Positions 45,150-54,371 of a stretch of 64,000 nt of DNA are shown piece by piece. This DNA is from Flavobacterium sp. CYK-55. Lineage in GTDB: Bacteria; Bacteroidota; Bacteroidia; Flavobacteriales; Flavobacteriaceae. The stretch is taken from contig NZ_JAHCDK010000007.1 in the NCBI RefSeq assembly GCF_018413465.1, positions 85,284-149,283 of the forward strand. Reading direction: 5' to 3'. The notes beneath the pieces are model-generated. The model saw only the letters and a list, made by a program, of their open reading frames with translations, made no database searches and was not told where the DNA came from. Made by a program: the position numbers and the translations under genes. Within the stretch, counting starts at the first letter, position 1; each line of letters opens with the position of its first letter.

Positions 45150-46598
45150 ATGAGCAATCATAATTCTTACGAAAAAGAAGTTTCTTTTCAGGTAAACCGC
45201 CGAAGAGCCAGCGTTGAATTTATAAAAATCATCAATGATTTGTGGTATGACAAATCGATCGAAATGGTTTTATTTAGAAATCAACTCATCAATGGCAACG
45301 TAAGCGACATCATCAATTTGCACGAATATGCCGGCGAATTTGTCGGAAAACCCATTTCCATTTTTGACAGTGTAGAAATTGCCAAAGCGATTTTGTCATT
45401 GGATTTACCGCCTTCAAAACTTGATATTGGTAAATTGACGTATGAATTCAATTTAGAAAACAACAAATATGACAATGCGCGTGCTTTTGTGGTTGACAAA
45501 CTCAAAAACGCCAAAGAAACTCAGGACATTCAACCAAAAGATGTGGTTTTGTATGGTTTTGGACGTATTGGCCGATTGTTGGCGCGCGAGCTGATGTCAA
45601 AAATGGGCAAAGGAAACCAATTGCGTTTGCGCGCGATTGTAACCCGTGACAAAAACGATGCGGTTTCATTAGAAAAAAGAGCTTCATTATTGCGCTATGA
45701 CTCGATTCACGGAGATTTTGAAGGTTCTGTAGTAGCTGATGCGGCCAACAATGCGCTCATCATCAACGGAACTACCGTACACATCATCACCGCCAATGCT
45801 CCTGAAGATATTGATTATACCCAATACGGAATCAATGATGCACTCGTGATTGACAACACCGGTGCTTTTACAACCCACGAAGCTTTGTCTAGACATATGA
45901 CTTCTAAAGGTGTTCAAAAAGTATTGTTGACTGCTCCGGGTAAAGGTGTTCCGAATATTGTACACGGTGTGAATCAAAATGATTACAACCCCGATGAAGT
46001 ACATATTTTCTCAGCCGCTTCATGCACCACCAATGCCATCACACCAGTTTTAAAAGCTATTGAAGATACTTTGGGCGTGGTAAAAGGGCATTTAGAAACC
46101 ATTCATGCTTATACCAATGACCAAAACTTGGTAGACAACATGCACAAAAAATACCGTCGTGGTAGAGCAGCCGGACTCAATATGGTGATTACTGAAACCG
46201 GAGCCGGAAGCGCTGTGGCCAAAGCCTTGCCTTCATTGGCTGGGAAGTTGACCTCGAATGCGATTCGTGTACCGGTTCCGAATGGTTCATTGGTAGTTTT
46301 GAACTTAGAAGTTGGCAAAGAAACTTCAGTAGAAGAAATCAACGCCATCATGAAAAAATATGCTTTAGAAGGCGAATTGGTGGAACAAATTAAATACTCG
46401 CTCAACAATGAGTTGGTTTCATCAGATATTATCGGAACCTCAGCGCCGTCGATTTATGACAGCAACGCGACCATTGTATCAGGTGATGGAAAAAACATCG
46501 TGTTGTATATTTGGTATGACAACGAATACGGCTATAGTCACCAAGTAATTCGCTTGGCTAAATATATTGCCAAAGTAAGAAGATACACTTACTATTAG
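45150..46598 (+). CDS. glyceraldehyde-3-phosphate dehydrogenase, long form
   Basis: Oxidises glyceraldehyde-3-phosphate to 1,3-bisphosphoglycerate with NAD(P), in glycolysis or gluconeogenesis. The dinucleotide-binding motif YGFGRIGR is at 135-142, the catalytic Cys is C292 in SAASCTTNAITP, and HAYTNDQN holds conserved residues. The first 130 residues are an extension absent from the usual 335-residue enzyme: helical, charged, with no signal peptide. Total 482 residues. The residues after the second strand (AIVTRDKND) differ from the usual INDL/D cofactor pattern, so coenzyme use is uncertain. Single-gene unit with promoter box and terminator. Confidence 0.93.
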   Translation: MSNHNSYEKEVSFQVNRRRASVEFIKIINDLWYDKSIEMVLFRNQLINGNVSDIINLHEYAGEFVGKPISIFDSVEIAKAILSLDLPPSKLDIGKLTYEFNLENNKYDNARAFVVDKLKNAKETQDIQPKDVVLYGFGRIGRLLARELMSKMGKGNQLRLRAIVTRDKNDAVSLEKRASLLRYDSIHGDFEGSVVADAANNALIINGTTVHIITANAPEDIDYTQYGINDALVIDNTGAFTTHEALSRHMTSKGVQKVLLTAPGKGVPNIVHGVNQNDYNPDEVHIFSAASCTTNAITPVLKAIEDTLGVVKGHLETIHAYTNDQNLVDNMHKKYRRGRAAGLNMVITETGAGSAVAKALPSLAGKLTSNAIRVPVPNGSLVVLNLEVGKETSVEEINAIMKKYALEGELVEQIKYSLNNELVSSDIIGTSAPSIYDSNATIVSGDGKNIVLYIWYDNEYGYSHQVIRLAKYIAKVRRYTYY

Positions 46599-46638
46599 TA
46601 GGTGCCAGATGTGATTTGAGACATTACATCAACAAAAG

Positions 46639-46666
46639 AATCCGCTTGAAAAGGCGGATTTTTTTA
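46639..46666 (+). terminator. terminator of the GAPDH gene
   Basis: AATCCGC (46639-46645) pairs with GCGGATT (46654-46660), followed by a T-run. Confidence 0.85.
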
Positions 46667-46696
46667 TGGTGAAAAGGGATATGATTTTGAAACGGC

Positions 46697-46780
46697 TGCG
46701 TGAGGGATGGCAGCGGTTAGCCCACAGCCGTGCAGCGGCGCGGACTATAAGCGTACAGCCCGACCCGCAGGGGCACGCCC
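46697..46780 (+). repeat. GC-rich dispersed intergenic element, copy 2
   Basis: The left box differs from copy 1 at 3 of 19 positions, and the 30-base right box at 6 of 30. The interior is different: a short GC-rich hairpin (GCCG TGCAG CGGC) replaces the AT-rich one. Like copy 1 it lies between convergent genes, downstream of the plus-strand gene and in the same orientation. Confidence 0.7.
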
Positions 46781-46837
46781 AAATGATCAACGATTGAAGA
46801 ATACAGATTTTTGATATAAGGAACTGAAAACCGACAA

Positions 46838-48238
46838 TTATTTTTGCTTGGTGAGATAGTAAACCGGAATTCCGAGCAGCATAATAAGGACGCCCCAACC
46901 GCAAGTATCGGTTTTGGTGAACAACAAAGCGAGTGAAATAGCGCCAGCAGCCACAATATATAACATAGGTAAAAACGGATATCCGAACGCTTTATACGGA
47001 CGCTCGGCATTGGGCATGGTGCGGCGCAAAATGAAAATTCCGTAGATGGTGAGGATGTAAAAAATGAGTACGATGATGATGACAAAATCAAGCAAATCAC
47101 CGTATTTACCGGTCAAACACAAAGCCGAAGCCCAGATGCATTGCGCCCACAAAGCCCAAGCCGGAACGCTGGCGTGGTTGAGCTGCGCAGCTTTTTTGAA
47201 AAACAAACCATCTTTGGCCATGGTGTAATAAACGCGTGCTCCGGCCATGATGAGGCCGTTGTTGCAGGCGAAGGTTGAAATCATAATCATAATGGCAATG
47301 ATTAGGGTTCCTAGGTTGCCAAAAATGTATTGCGAGGCAACGACTGCTACGCGATCAGACTTGGCGGTGGCAATTTCATCAAGCGGAATTACCGCCAAAT
47401 ACATCACATTGGCCAATACATAAATAATGCTGACGGTTAAGGTTCCGAGTAATAAACTGAGGCCAACATTGCGCTGCGGATTTTTGATTTCGCCGGCAAT
47501 AAACGTTACGCCGTTCCAAGCATCGCTTGAAAACAACGAGCCAACCATAGCGGCTGAAATTCCTGAAATGAGCGCCATTCCGCTGATGGGCAACCAAGAG
47601 CCATCGGTTTTTTGATACGACTTGGGTGTAAAAGCATCGGTCCAATTGGCCTGCCAAACCTCAGCTTTAGCGGCCAAGACCAAGCCAAAGACAATGAGTC
47701 CGGCCAATGAAAGTATTTTAATGATCGTGAGTACCGTTTGCAGCGATTTGCTGTTTTTGACGCCTCGACTATTGAAATAGGTGAGCAAAATAATGGTGAT
47801 GATAGAGACGATTTGCGCAGCGTTGAGTTTGAATGAACCGAATTCGGCGATGATATTTTCATCGCTGAGTGGCTCAAATAAATAAGCGGCGAATTTTGAA
47901 AAAGCCACGCCCACCGCTGCGATGGTTCCGGTTTGGATGACCGAGAAAAAACTCCAACCATATAAAAAACCGATGAGTTTTCCGTAGGCTTCTTTAAGGT
48001 AGACATACTGGCCGCCGGCTTTCGGGAACATAGCGCTGAGTTCGCCGTAGCTAACCGCTGCAATGACGGTGATGATTCCGGATAATATCCAAATAAGCAA
48101 CAACCAGCCGGCTGAACCTACTTGTCGAACAATATCTGAGCTCACAATAAAAATGCCCGAGCCAATCATGGATCCGACTACGAGCATGGTGCCATCAAGC
48201 AGGCCTAATTCTCTTTTAAAATCTTCGTTTTGTTGCAT
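46838..48238 (-). CDS. APC-superfamily amino acid permease
   Basis: A 466-residue inner-membrane transporter with about 12 transmembrane helices. The first helix has GTMLVVGSMIGSGIFIVSSD, the unwound substrate-binding motif of the LeuT fold. FPKAGGQYVYLKEAYGKLIGF is the second signature (parts: FPKAGGQYVYLKE, AYGKLIGFLYGW). It is close to the LAT/serine-threonine exchanger group; the actual amino acid is unknown. Monocistronic and convergent with GAPDH. Confidence 0.92.
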   Translation of the reverse strand: MQQNEDFKRELGLLDGTMLVVGSMIGSGIFIVSSDIVRQVGSAGWLLLIWILSGIITVIAAVSYGELSAMFPKAGGQYVYLKEAYGKLIGFLYGWSFFSVIQTGTIAAVGVAFSKFAAYLFEPLSDENIIAEFGSFKLNAAQIVSIITIILLTYFNSRGVKNSKSLQTVLTIIKILSLAGLIVFGLVLAAKAEVWQANWTDAFTPKSYQKTDGSWLPISGMALISGISAAMVGSLFSSDAWNGVTFIAGEIKNPQRNVGLSLLLGTLTVSIIYVLANVMYLAVIPLDEIATAKSDRVAVVASQYIFGNLGTLIIAIMIMISTFACNNGLIMAGARVYYTMAKDGLFFKKAAQLNHASVPAWALWAQCIWASALCLTGKYGDLLDFVIIIVLIFYILTIYGIFILRRTMPNAERPYKAFGYPFLPMLYIVAAGAISLALLFTKTDTCGWGVLIMLLGIPVYYLTKQK

Positions 48239-48315
48239 ATATAGTATTTGCTATATGGGATTTTATTTCATTTTGGTTAAAGATATAAAAAAGTTCATAG
48301 CTTGATGGTTTGCAT

Positions 48316-48348
48316 AAAAAAAACCCTGCCGTGTTGAAGCAGGGTTTT
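48316..48348 (-). terminator. terminator of the DUF4832 gene
   Basis: AAAACCCTGC (48320-48329) pairs perfectly with GCAGGGTTTT (48339-48348). On the minus strand a T-run follows. Confidence 0.88.
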
Positions 48349-48399
48349 CCCGTAATAATAAAGAAAAATTAATGAAACAATATATAAAATATTGAAGGG

Positions 48400-50061
48400 T
48401 TATTGTTTGTAGATTTTCTGAGTATAGGTAATTCCGTTGGCTCTTACTTTTACAATATAATAGCCTGATGATAAACCAGAAATATCGGTTGAGGATGCTT
48501 TGAGTCTTCCGCTCAAGTTATAAACTTTAATAGAATAATTGGTAGTTGTCAAATTGTTGATTACGATGGTTGTGTTTGAGACCAAAATAATTTGAACCGG
48601 TTGTGTAGTAGTCGTGGTAGTTCCTGTAGTAGTTGTAGTCGTAGAGGTGCTACCCGACGTAGTTGTTGTTGTAGTTGTTGTCCCGGTGCTGGGCACCGTG
48701 GGTGTGGTGGGCGTTGTGACTACAGGTGTAGTAGAGGTTGATCCTGCAGTCAAGCTCACCGTCAAACTCAAATTATTGTATCCTTTGGTGGCGTCCCATG
48801 TCCCCACATTGGCACAACGGATAGAATACAATGGATTTGAAATCAGCGGATCTGGCAAATTCAAAAACAGCTGATAGGTTCCTGTTGGCACATCCATATC
48901 CAATGCTTTGCTGATCTGGATGGCACTCCCCTCTCTCCAAGTTCTTAAGTCATTCGCTACTTCGTATGAATACTCTGTGTTGGTAGCTGTATTTCTTAAG
49001 ACCAAATAGGCTTTTCTGGCTTTGAACAAATTGGCAAAGCCTGAGTTTTGTATTGTTATATTTAAAATATTGTTATCAATAGATGAGTTAGTCAATTCAA
49101 ATCGATAGCCCAATCTTCTGTCAATTTCTGAAAAACATCCTTGTGTTGTCCAATTGGTGATATTTGCCGTTAGATAATCAATATTGAGCAAACTCCAATT
49201 GTATTTATTCATTTCGAGCATAGCATTAGTACAGTCAGTTCTGGGTGCATTGAGCGCATCCGTTTCACCTGCCATAGGAAGATTAATCGTCTGTGTTTGA
49301 AGGTAATTACTATCCGTTGTGCTAGGAGATGCGGCTGAACCGTTCACTAAGAAAGTTCCCGAGTCACCCCAAACATTCAAGAAAGCATCGTTGTAAAAAC
49401 CAATACGATCGTTTCCGTTTGGATACATTTTTTGTTTGTGATAAACATAACGCACTTGTAATGGAATTTCGATTGGAGTAACGCTTAACATAGCATCTAA
49501 AACCGCCTTGCGATTGGCCCATTGTGTTGCTGTTAAATTTTCATAATCTGAAGTTCCGAATTCAGTTGTTTGGCTAGAGTAGTAGGTCTCGCCCCAGCAA
49601 CCAATCCATCCGTATTGATAGGCTGAAATCACATCTTTATTAGCAGAAATTACCGGAGCCACTTGGTTGATGTGCGCAATAATTTGTGCTTTGGTAGCAT
49701 CAAGCACAGCTGCAGATTCGCTTTTAGAGTAAGCAAAACGGATGATCATTTTTAATCCCGCATTACGAATAGTATTGAAATCAGTTTGCATACTGGCTAA
49801 ATAAGCATCAGAAATAGGTGAACTGGTAAATTGATTGAGATAAAAAGTTCTGTGAACTGTGGTGATATTCTGAGCGCGATAAGTGCTCAGTGTACTGGCG
49901 CTAAGAGCATTGTAGCTCGTGGTTGCTGAAACTAAACCCGTGGATGAATAGTGGTAAAATCCTCTTTCTGGGTTTGGAAAACTCTCGGTGCTGGACACAT
50001 AGCTTACGGTTTGTCCCTGTGCGGCTACTGCAATAAGTAGCATAAGTAAAAACTTTTTCAT
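48400..50061 (-). CDS. DUF4874/DUF4832 protein with T9SS sorting domain
   Basis: A 553-residue secreted protein. Signal peptide (about 1-16), then FPNPERGFYHYSS, the start of DUF4874, and a DUF4832 region (about 210-425). Together they resemble glycoside-hydrolase-like (beta/alpha) barrels, but activity is unproven. A low-complexity Thr-rich linker (about 440-482, runs of Thr with Pro, Ser and Gly) leads to a C-terminal type A T9SS sorting domain (SIKVYNLSGRLKASS ... YYIVKVRANGITYTQKIYK). The linker is probably O-glycosylated, as Thr-rich linkers in flavobacterial secreted enzymes often are. Confidence 0.87.
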   Translation of the reverse strand: MKKFLLMLLIAVAAQGQTVSYVSSTESFPNPERGFYHYSSTGLVSATTSYNALSASTLSTYRAQNITTVHRTFYLNQFTSSPISDAYLASMQTDFNTIRNAGLKMIIRFAYSKSESAAVLDATKAQIIAHINQVAPVISANKDVISAYQYGWIGCWGETYYSSQTTEFGTSDYENLTATQWANRKAVLDAMLSVTPIEIPLQVRYVYHKQKMYPNGNDRIGFYNDAFLNVWGDSGTFLVNGSAASPSTTDSNYLQTQTINLPMAGETDALNAPRTDCTNAMLEMNKYNWSLLNIDYLTANITNWTTQGCFSEIDRRLGYRFELTNSSIDNNILNITIQNSGFANLFKARKAYLVLRNTATNTEYSYEVANDLRTWREGSAIQISKALDMDVPTGTYQLFLNLPDPLISNPLYSIRCANVGTWDATKGYNNLSLTVSLTAGSTSTTPVVTTPTTPTVPSTGTTTTTTTTSGSTSTTTTTTGTTTTTTQPVQIILVSNTTIVINNLTTTNYSIKVYNLSGRLKASSTDISGLSSGYYIVKVRANGITYTQKIYKQ

Positions 50062-50802
50062 AATAGTAGGTTAAGGTTTTCATACTCATTTGTTTTAGGG
50101 AGACGTGTTACTGAATGTTGGGGCAACAGCAACACACCACAAATTAATATGATATAACTTTATTAAAAATTTAAAATTCGATTAAGTGATTATTTTATCC
50201 GATTAAATACATTAAAAAATAAATTTTGTAAGTATTTATTTAACATATAAATCAAAAGAAAAGAGGTTGATTTAGGAATTTTGAGTAGTGCTTTTTGAGC
50301 AGAAATTATTTCCCAACGAACATAAAATTTCTGTCTAATTGATATAAATCAAAAAAACTAAAATTTAAAATACCTATGAAATCAACAGTTTAGGAAAAAG
50401 GATTATATCCTCAGAAGAAGTACTTGTCTCATGGTTTTGGTAGGTTAAGATTAATAGATCATGTTTTAGTTCTGACTTGTTCTATTTGCATAAATGGGGA
50501 CACATATATGCAGCACAAACATACTAAGACAAAGTGTTAAAAATCATCGATGAACTGCAACTTTATACACATTTTATCGACAAGTTACTAACAATCAATG
50601 TGTTTGTAAGAATTTTATATATCAAAATTGATGTATTGTCAGAAAAGCATTCATAAAACCACAAAAAAAATGTAAACATCAATCTATCAATAATTTGCTT
50701 CTTTTATTTTTAACAAGAGAAAATTGGTTAAACAATAATTTGAGACAAAAAAAATCCCCGACTTAAAGCCGAGGATTAAATTATTTAAGGATAAAAAGTT
50801 AA
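50062..50802. other. gene-free 741-base AT-rich spacer
   Basis: No ORF with coding character, no tRNA and no clear repeat. It must hold the promoter of the DUF4832 gene (only an imperfect TTAATTTG near 50140 was seen) and ends with the aconitase terminator. It contains TTATCGACA near 50575, also present at 21757-21765 upstream of the adhesin, and several short palindromes. It may carry a small RNA or a decayed gene, but nothing supports either. Confidence 0.4.
50747..50777 (-). terminator. terminator of acnA
   Basis: On the minus strand AATCCTCGGC pairs with GTCGGGGATT (50768-50777 and 50753-50762, two wobble pairs) and is followed by a T-run. Confidence 0.85.
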
Positions 50803-53067
50803 TTAAGCTTTGCCAGCAGCTATCAAATTAAGTGCTGAACCAGCCACAAACCACCCAATTTGACTGTCGTTGTATGAATGGTTTGCCATTACAACATCTT
50901 TGCTTCCATCAGCATGCACAAACTCTAAAGTAAGTGGTTTACCCGGAGCAAATTCAGTTAAATCAAGGAAGTTAATAACGTCATCTTCTTGAATTTTATC
51001 ATAATCGGCTTCATGGGCAAAAGTAAGTGCCAACATTCCTTGCTTTTTCAAGTTGGTTTCATGAATACGTGCAAACGATTTGACTAAAACTGCTTTAACA
51101 CCCAAGAATCTTGGTTCCATAGCAGCATGCTCGCGAGACGAACCTTCACCGTAGTTATGGTCACCCACCACAATCGAAGGAATTCCAGCAGCTTTGTATG
51201 CGCGTTGAACCGCAGGCACTGCGTCGTAATCACCGGTCAATTGATTTTTAACCGAATTGGCTTTACCATTGAATGCATTCTCGGCACCGATGAGCATATT
51301 GTTTGAAATATTATCTAAGTGGCCGCGGAAACGCAACCATGGACCCGCCATTGAAATGTGGTCAGTAGTACATTTACCAAAAGCTTTGATGAGCAATTTA
51401 GCACCCGAGATATTTTGTTTATCCCATGGTTCAAATGGAGCCAAAAGTTGCAAACGCTCAGAAGTTGGAGCAACCAATACTTGAACGCCTGAACCATCCT
51501 CAGCTGGAGCTTGAAATCCTGGGTCTTCAACATCAAAACCTTTTGTAGGCAACTCATCACCTTTAGGCGCATGCAATTTTACTTCTTGACCTTGGTCGTT
51601 GATTAAAGTATCTGTGATTGGATTAAAATCAAGTCTTCCTGAAATCGCCAAAGCAGCTACCATTTCAGGTGAAGTCACAAAAGCGTGTGTATTTGGGTTT
51701 CCGTCGGCGCGTTTTGAGAAGTTGCGGTTGAATGAGTGTACGATTGTGTTTTTCTCACCTTTGTCTGCTCCTGCTCTATCCCATTGACCGATGCACGGAC
51801 CACAAGCATTGGTAAACACTTTGGTACCCATTTTTTCAAACGTTGCAATGATTCCATCGCGCTCAATTGTGTAACGGATTTGCTCAGAACCCGGATTGAT
51901 TCCGAATTCAGCTTTAGGCGTAATACCATGCGCAACCGCTTGTTCAACAATTGATGCTGCACGACTCATGTCTTCATAAGAAGAATTGGTACAAGAGCCA
52001 ATTAAGCCCCACTCTACTTTGAGTGGCCAACCATTGGCTTCGGCTTCGGCTTTCATTTTTGAAACCGGCGTTCCGCGATCTGGCGTGAATGGCCCATTGA
52101 TGTGTGGCTCTAATTCTGACAAATTGATTTCAATGAGTTGATCAAAATATTGTTCCGGATTGGCATAAACCTCAGGGTCTGCCGTTAAGTAAGCGGCTAC
52201 TTTGTCCGCAGCATCTACCACATCTTGACGACCGGTCGATGCTAAATATCTGCGCATTGAATCATCATACCCGAAAGTTGAAGTGGTGGCACCAATTTCA
52301 GCACCCATATTACAAATAGTTCCTTTTCCGGTGCAAGACATAGAAGTAGCACCTTCGCCAAAATATTCAACAATGGCTCCGGTTCCGCCTTTTACAGTTA
52401 AGATATCTGCAACCTTTAAGATAACATCTTTTGGAGCTGTCCAACCGTTGAGTTTTCCGGTCAATTTTACACCGATGAGTTTCGGGAACTTCAACTCCCA
52501 AGCCATGCCTGACATTACATCAACCGCATCAGCACCACCAACACCAATAGCCAGCATGCCAAGTCCTCCGGCATTCACGGTGTGTGAGTCAGTACCGATC
52601 ATCATTCCGCCCGGAAATGCATAGTTTTCTAAAACGATTTGGTGGATGATTCCTGAACCCGGTTTCCAGAACCCAATTCCGTATTTGTTAGATACTGAAG
52701 AAAGAAAATCAAAAACTTCTTTTGATTGGGTATTGGCTACTGCCAAATCAGTCTCGGCGCCCACTTTGGCTTGAATTAAGTGATCACAGTGTACCGTTGT
52801 CGGAACTGCCACTTTATTTTTTCCGGCGTGCATGAATTGCAACAAAGCCATTTGAGCCGTTGCATCTTGACAAGCTACACGATCTGGAGCAAAATCAACA
52901 TAATCTTTACCACGCGAGAATGATTGCGACGGCATTCCTTCCCAAAGGTGGTTGTATAAAATCTTTTCAGTTAAAGTAAGCGGACGACCAACAATCTCAC
53001 GCGCTTTATCAACGCGCGCAGTCATATTGGCATACACTTGACGAATCATTTCAATATCAAAAGCCAT
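50803..53067 (-). CDS. aconitate hydratase
   Basis: Interconverts citrate and isocitrate in the TCA cycle with a 4Fe-4S cluster. The 754 residues are closer in length and style to the mitochondrial-type enzyme than to E. coli AcnA (about 890). Cluster cysteines lie in [11 protein letters not shown] and in [28 protein letters not shown] is the substrate loop, and [19 protein letters not shown] is in the swivel domain. Monocistronic, with -7 box and terminator. Confidence 0.95.
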   Translation of the reverse strand: MAFDIEMIRQVYANMTARVDKAREIVGRPLTLTEKILYNHLWEGMPSQSFSRGKDYVDFAPDRVACQDATAQMALLQFMHAGKNKVAVPTTVHCDHLIQAKVGAETDLAVANTQSKEVFDFLSSVSNKYGIGFWKPGSGIIHQIVLENYAFPGGMMIGTDSHTVNAGGLGMLAIGVGGADAVDVMSGMAWELKFPKLIGVKLTGKLNGWTAPKDVILKVADILTVKGGTGAIVEYFGEGATSMSCTGKGTICNMGAEIGATTSTFGYDDSMRRYLASTGRQDVVDAADKVAAYLTADPEVYANPEQYFDQLIEINLSELEPHINGPFTPDRGTPVSKMKAEAEANGWPLKVEWGLIGSCTNSSYEDMSRAASIVEQAVAHGITPKAEFGINPGSEQIRYTIERDGIIATFEKMGTKVFTNACGPCIGQWDRAGADKGEKNTIVHSFNRNFSKRADGNPNTHAFVTSPEMVAALAISGRLDFNPITDTLINDQGQEVKLHAPKGDELPTKGFDVEDPGFQAPAEDGSGVQVLVAPTSERLQLLAPFEPWDKQNISGAKLLIKAFGKCTTDHISMAGPWLRFRGHLDNISNNMLIGAENAFNGKANSVKNQLTGDYDAVPAVQRAYKAAGIPSIVVGDHNYGEGSSREHAAMEPRFLGVKAVLVKSFARIHETNLKKQGMLALTFAHEADYDKIQEDDVINFLDLTEFAPGKPLTLEFVHADGSKDVVMANHSYNDSQIGWFVAGSALNLIAAGKA

Positions 53068-53096
53068 AATAAAAATGGGTTTATTAGTTTGCAGCG

Positions 53097-53104
53097 CAAA
53101 ATTA
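53097..53104 (-). promoter_or_regulatory. -7 promoter box of the aconitase gene
   Basis: TAATTTTG on the minus strand matches TAnnTTTG exactly, 29 bases before the ATG. TTT, rather than TTG, stands 19 bases upstream. Confidence 0.55.
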
Positions 53105-53234
53105 CGAAAACGTTGTACCCGATAAAAAAAATTTAATGAAATAAGTTGATTGCTTTCAATTATTTATTAAAAGTAGATTTTGACTGTCGCTTTTTTGCCA
53201 AAAAGAAAAAATACGCCCTTTAAATCGAAAATTC

Positions 53235-54350
53235 TTAACTTTTATCACGAAAATCCATCAATGGTTTCTCGTAATATTTATGAAAAAAGTGACTAGAAAT
53301 TAAAACCAGCAATAAATAACACAAAGTAAAAATGTGTAATCGTAACGTTTGAGCAGATTCGATGATCCAAAAGGTTTTCATCATCTGCAATAACAAACTA
53401 TAATGCAACAAATACATGCTATAAGAGCGAATACTTACCCACTCGATCCAATTACTTAGAATAGATTGGGCCGATTTCCATTCAGATAATAGAGGCAGAA
53501 AAAAACCAATCGACAAAGAAACCAGCGGTAAATAAAAAACATTCCAAAAAAAAGAGCAGTTGTCTATCAAACATCTGAAATAGCCAACAACAAGAAACAT
53601 AAACGCCAACAACAAGAAACCCAAAAATGCAAAAATCCATCGAAAACGAATCCACCATTGGTTCAATCTAACCGAAAACCAATAGGCCAAAACTCCTAAA
53701 TAAATAGAATCTAATCGATAAATCACCGACGATTTTATCAAACTATTCCAAACAACCAAATCAGTGTTTTGGGTTTCAAAATAGAATTTCATTCTAGCCA
53801 ACCAACTAATCAACATCAGCCCCAAAACAATCACTAAAAAAATATTTAATGTTTGGGGTTTGCTTTTTAACCGGCTTGCGAAAAATAAAGCCAACGCCAA
53901 AAACAAATAACTGAATTCTTCAACGCTCAAACTCCAGGATTCCGGAAAAAAACCGGGCATGGATTTACAGAAATTCTGCCCGAAATAAAAATATTCCATC
54001 AGTGAATCTGCGTTAGGAAACAACGCCATTGCCAGCAAAACATTGATAGACAAAATCAGATAATATCCCGGCAAGGTTCGCCACCATCGTCGTTTGAGAA
54101 ACCATCTGAGTGTATTAAAATCATAGGTTTCAACTACGAATAGTTGGTAGAGAATTTTACCTATTAAAAATCCACTGAGTACAAAAAATATTTCAACGCC
54201 TAAAAAAGCAAAAACATCTAATAATGATGATGCAACACCTGAAATATTTGGATAAATCCATTTGGCATGACCCAAGATAACCATCATAATCGCGGCGGCA
54301 CGCATCAGATCTAATCCAAAAATTCTGTTTAGTTTACCAGCCGGTTGCAT
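53235..54350 (-). CDS. acyltransferase-3 family membrane protein
   Basis: A 371-residue integral membrane O-acyltransferase of the OafA/YrhL type with about ten transmembrane helices. ILGHAKWIYPN carries the conserved His of the first helix region. FFVLSGFLIGKILY and LKRRWWRTLPGYYLIL (Arg-rich loop) are family motifs, and SWSLSVEEFSYLF has the conserved Glu. It transfers acyl groups to surface sugars or other acceptors; the acceptor is unknown. It starts head-to-head with the copper-protein candidate, 21 bases apart. Confidence 0.9.
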   Translation of the reverse strand: MQPAGKLNRIFGLDLMRAAAIMMVILGHAKWIYPNISGVASSLLDVFAFLGVEIFFVLSGFLIGKILYQLFVVETYDFNTLRWFLKRRWWRTLPGYYLILSINVLLAMALFPNADSLMEYFYFGQNFCKSMPGFFPESWSLSVEEFSYLFLALALFFASRLKSKPQTLNIFLVIVLGLMLISWLARMKFYFETQNTDLVVWNSLIKSSVIYRLDSIYLGVLAYWFSVRLNQWWIRFRWIFAFLGFLLLAFMFLVVGYFRCLIDNCSFFWNVFYLPLVSLSIGFFLPLLSEWKSAQSILSNWIEWVSIRSYSMYLLHYSLLLQMMKTFWIIESAQTLRLHIFTLCYLLLVLISSHFFHKYYEKPLMDFRDKS

Positions 54351-54358
54351 ATTAGTGT

Positions 54359-54366
54359 TACTTTTG
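54359..54366 (+). promoter_or_regulatory. -7 promoter box directly before the PHM-like gene
   Basis: TACTTTTG matches TAnnTTTG exactly and ends five bases before the ATG at 54372, predicting a leaderless or nearly leaderless transcript. No -33 TTG at 19 bases. Confidence 0.5.
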
Positions 54367-54371
54367 TTTTA

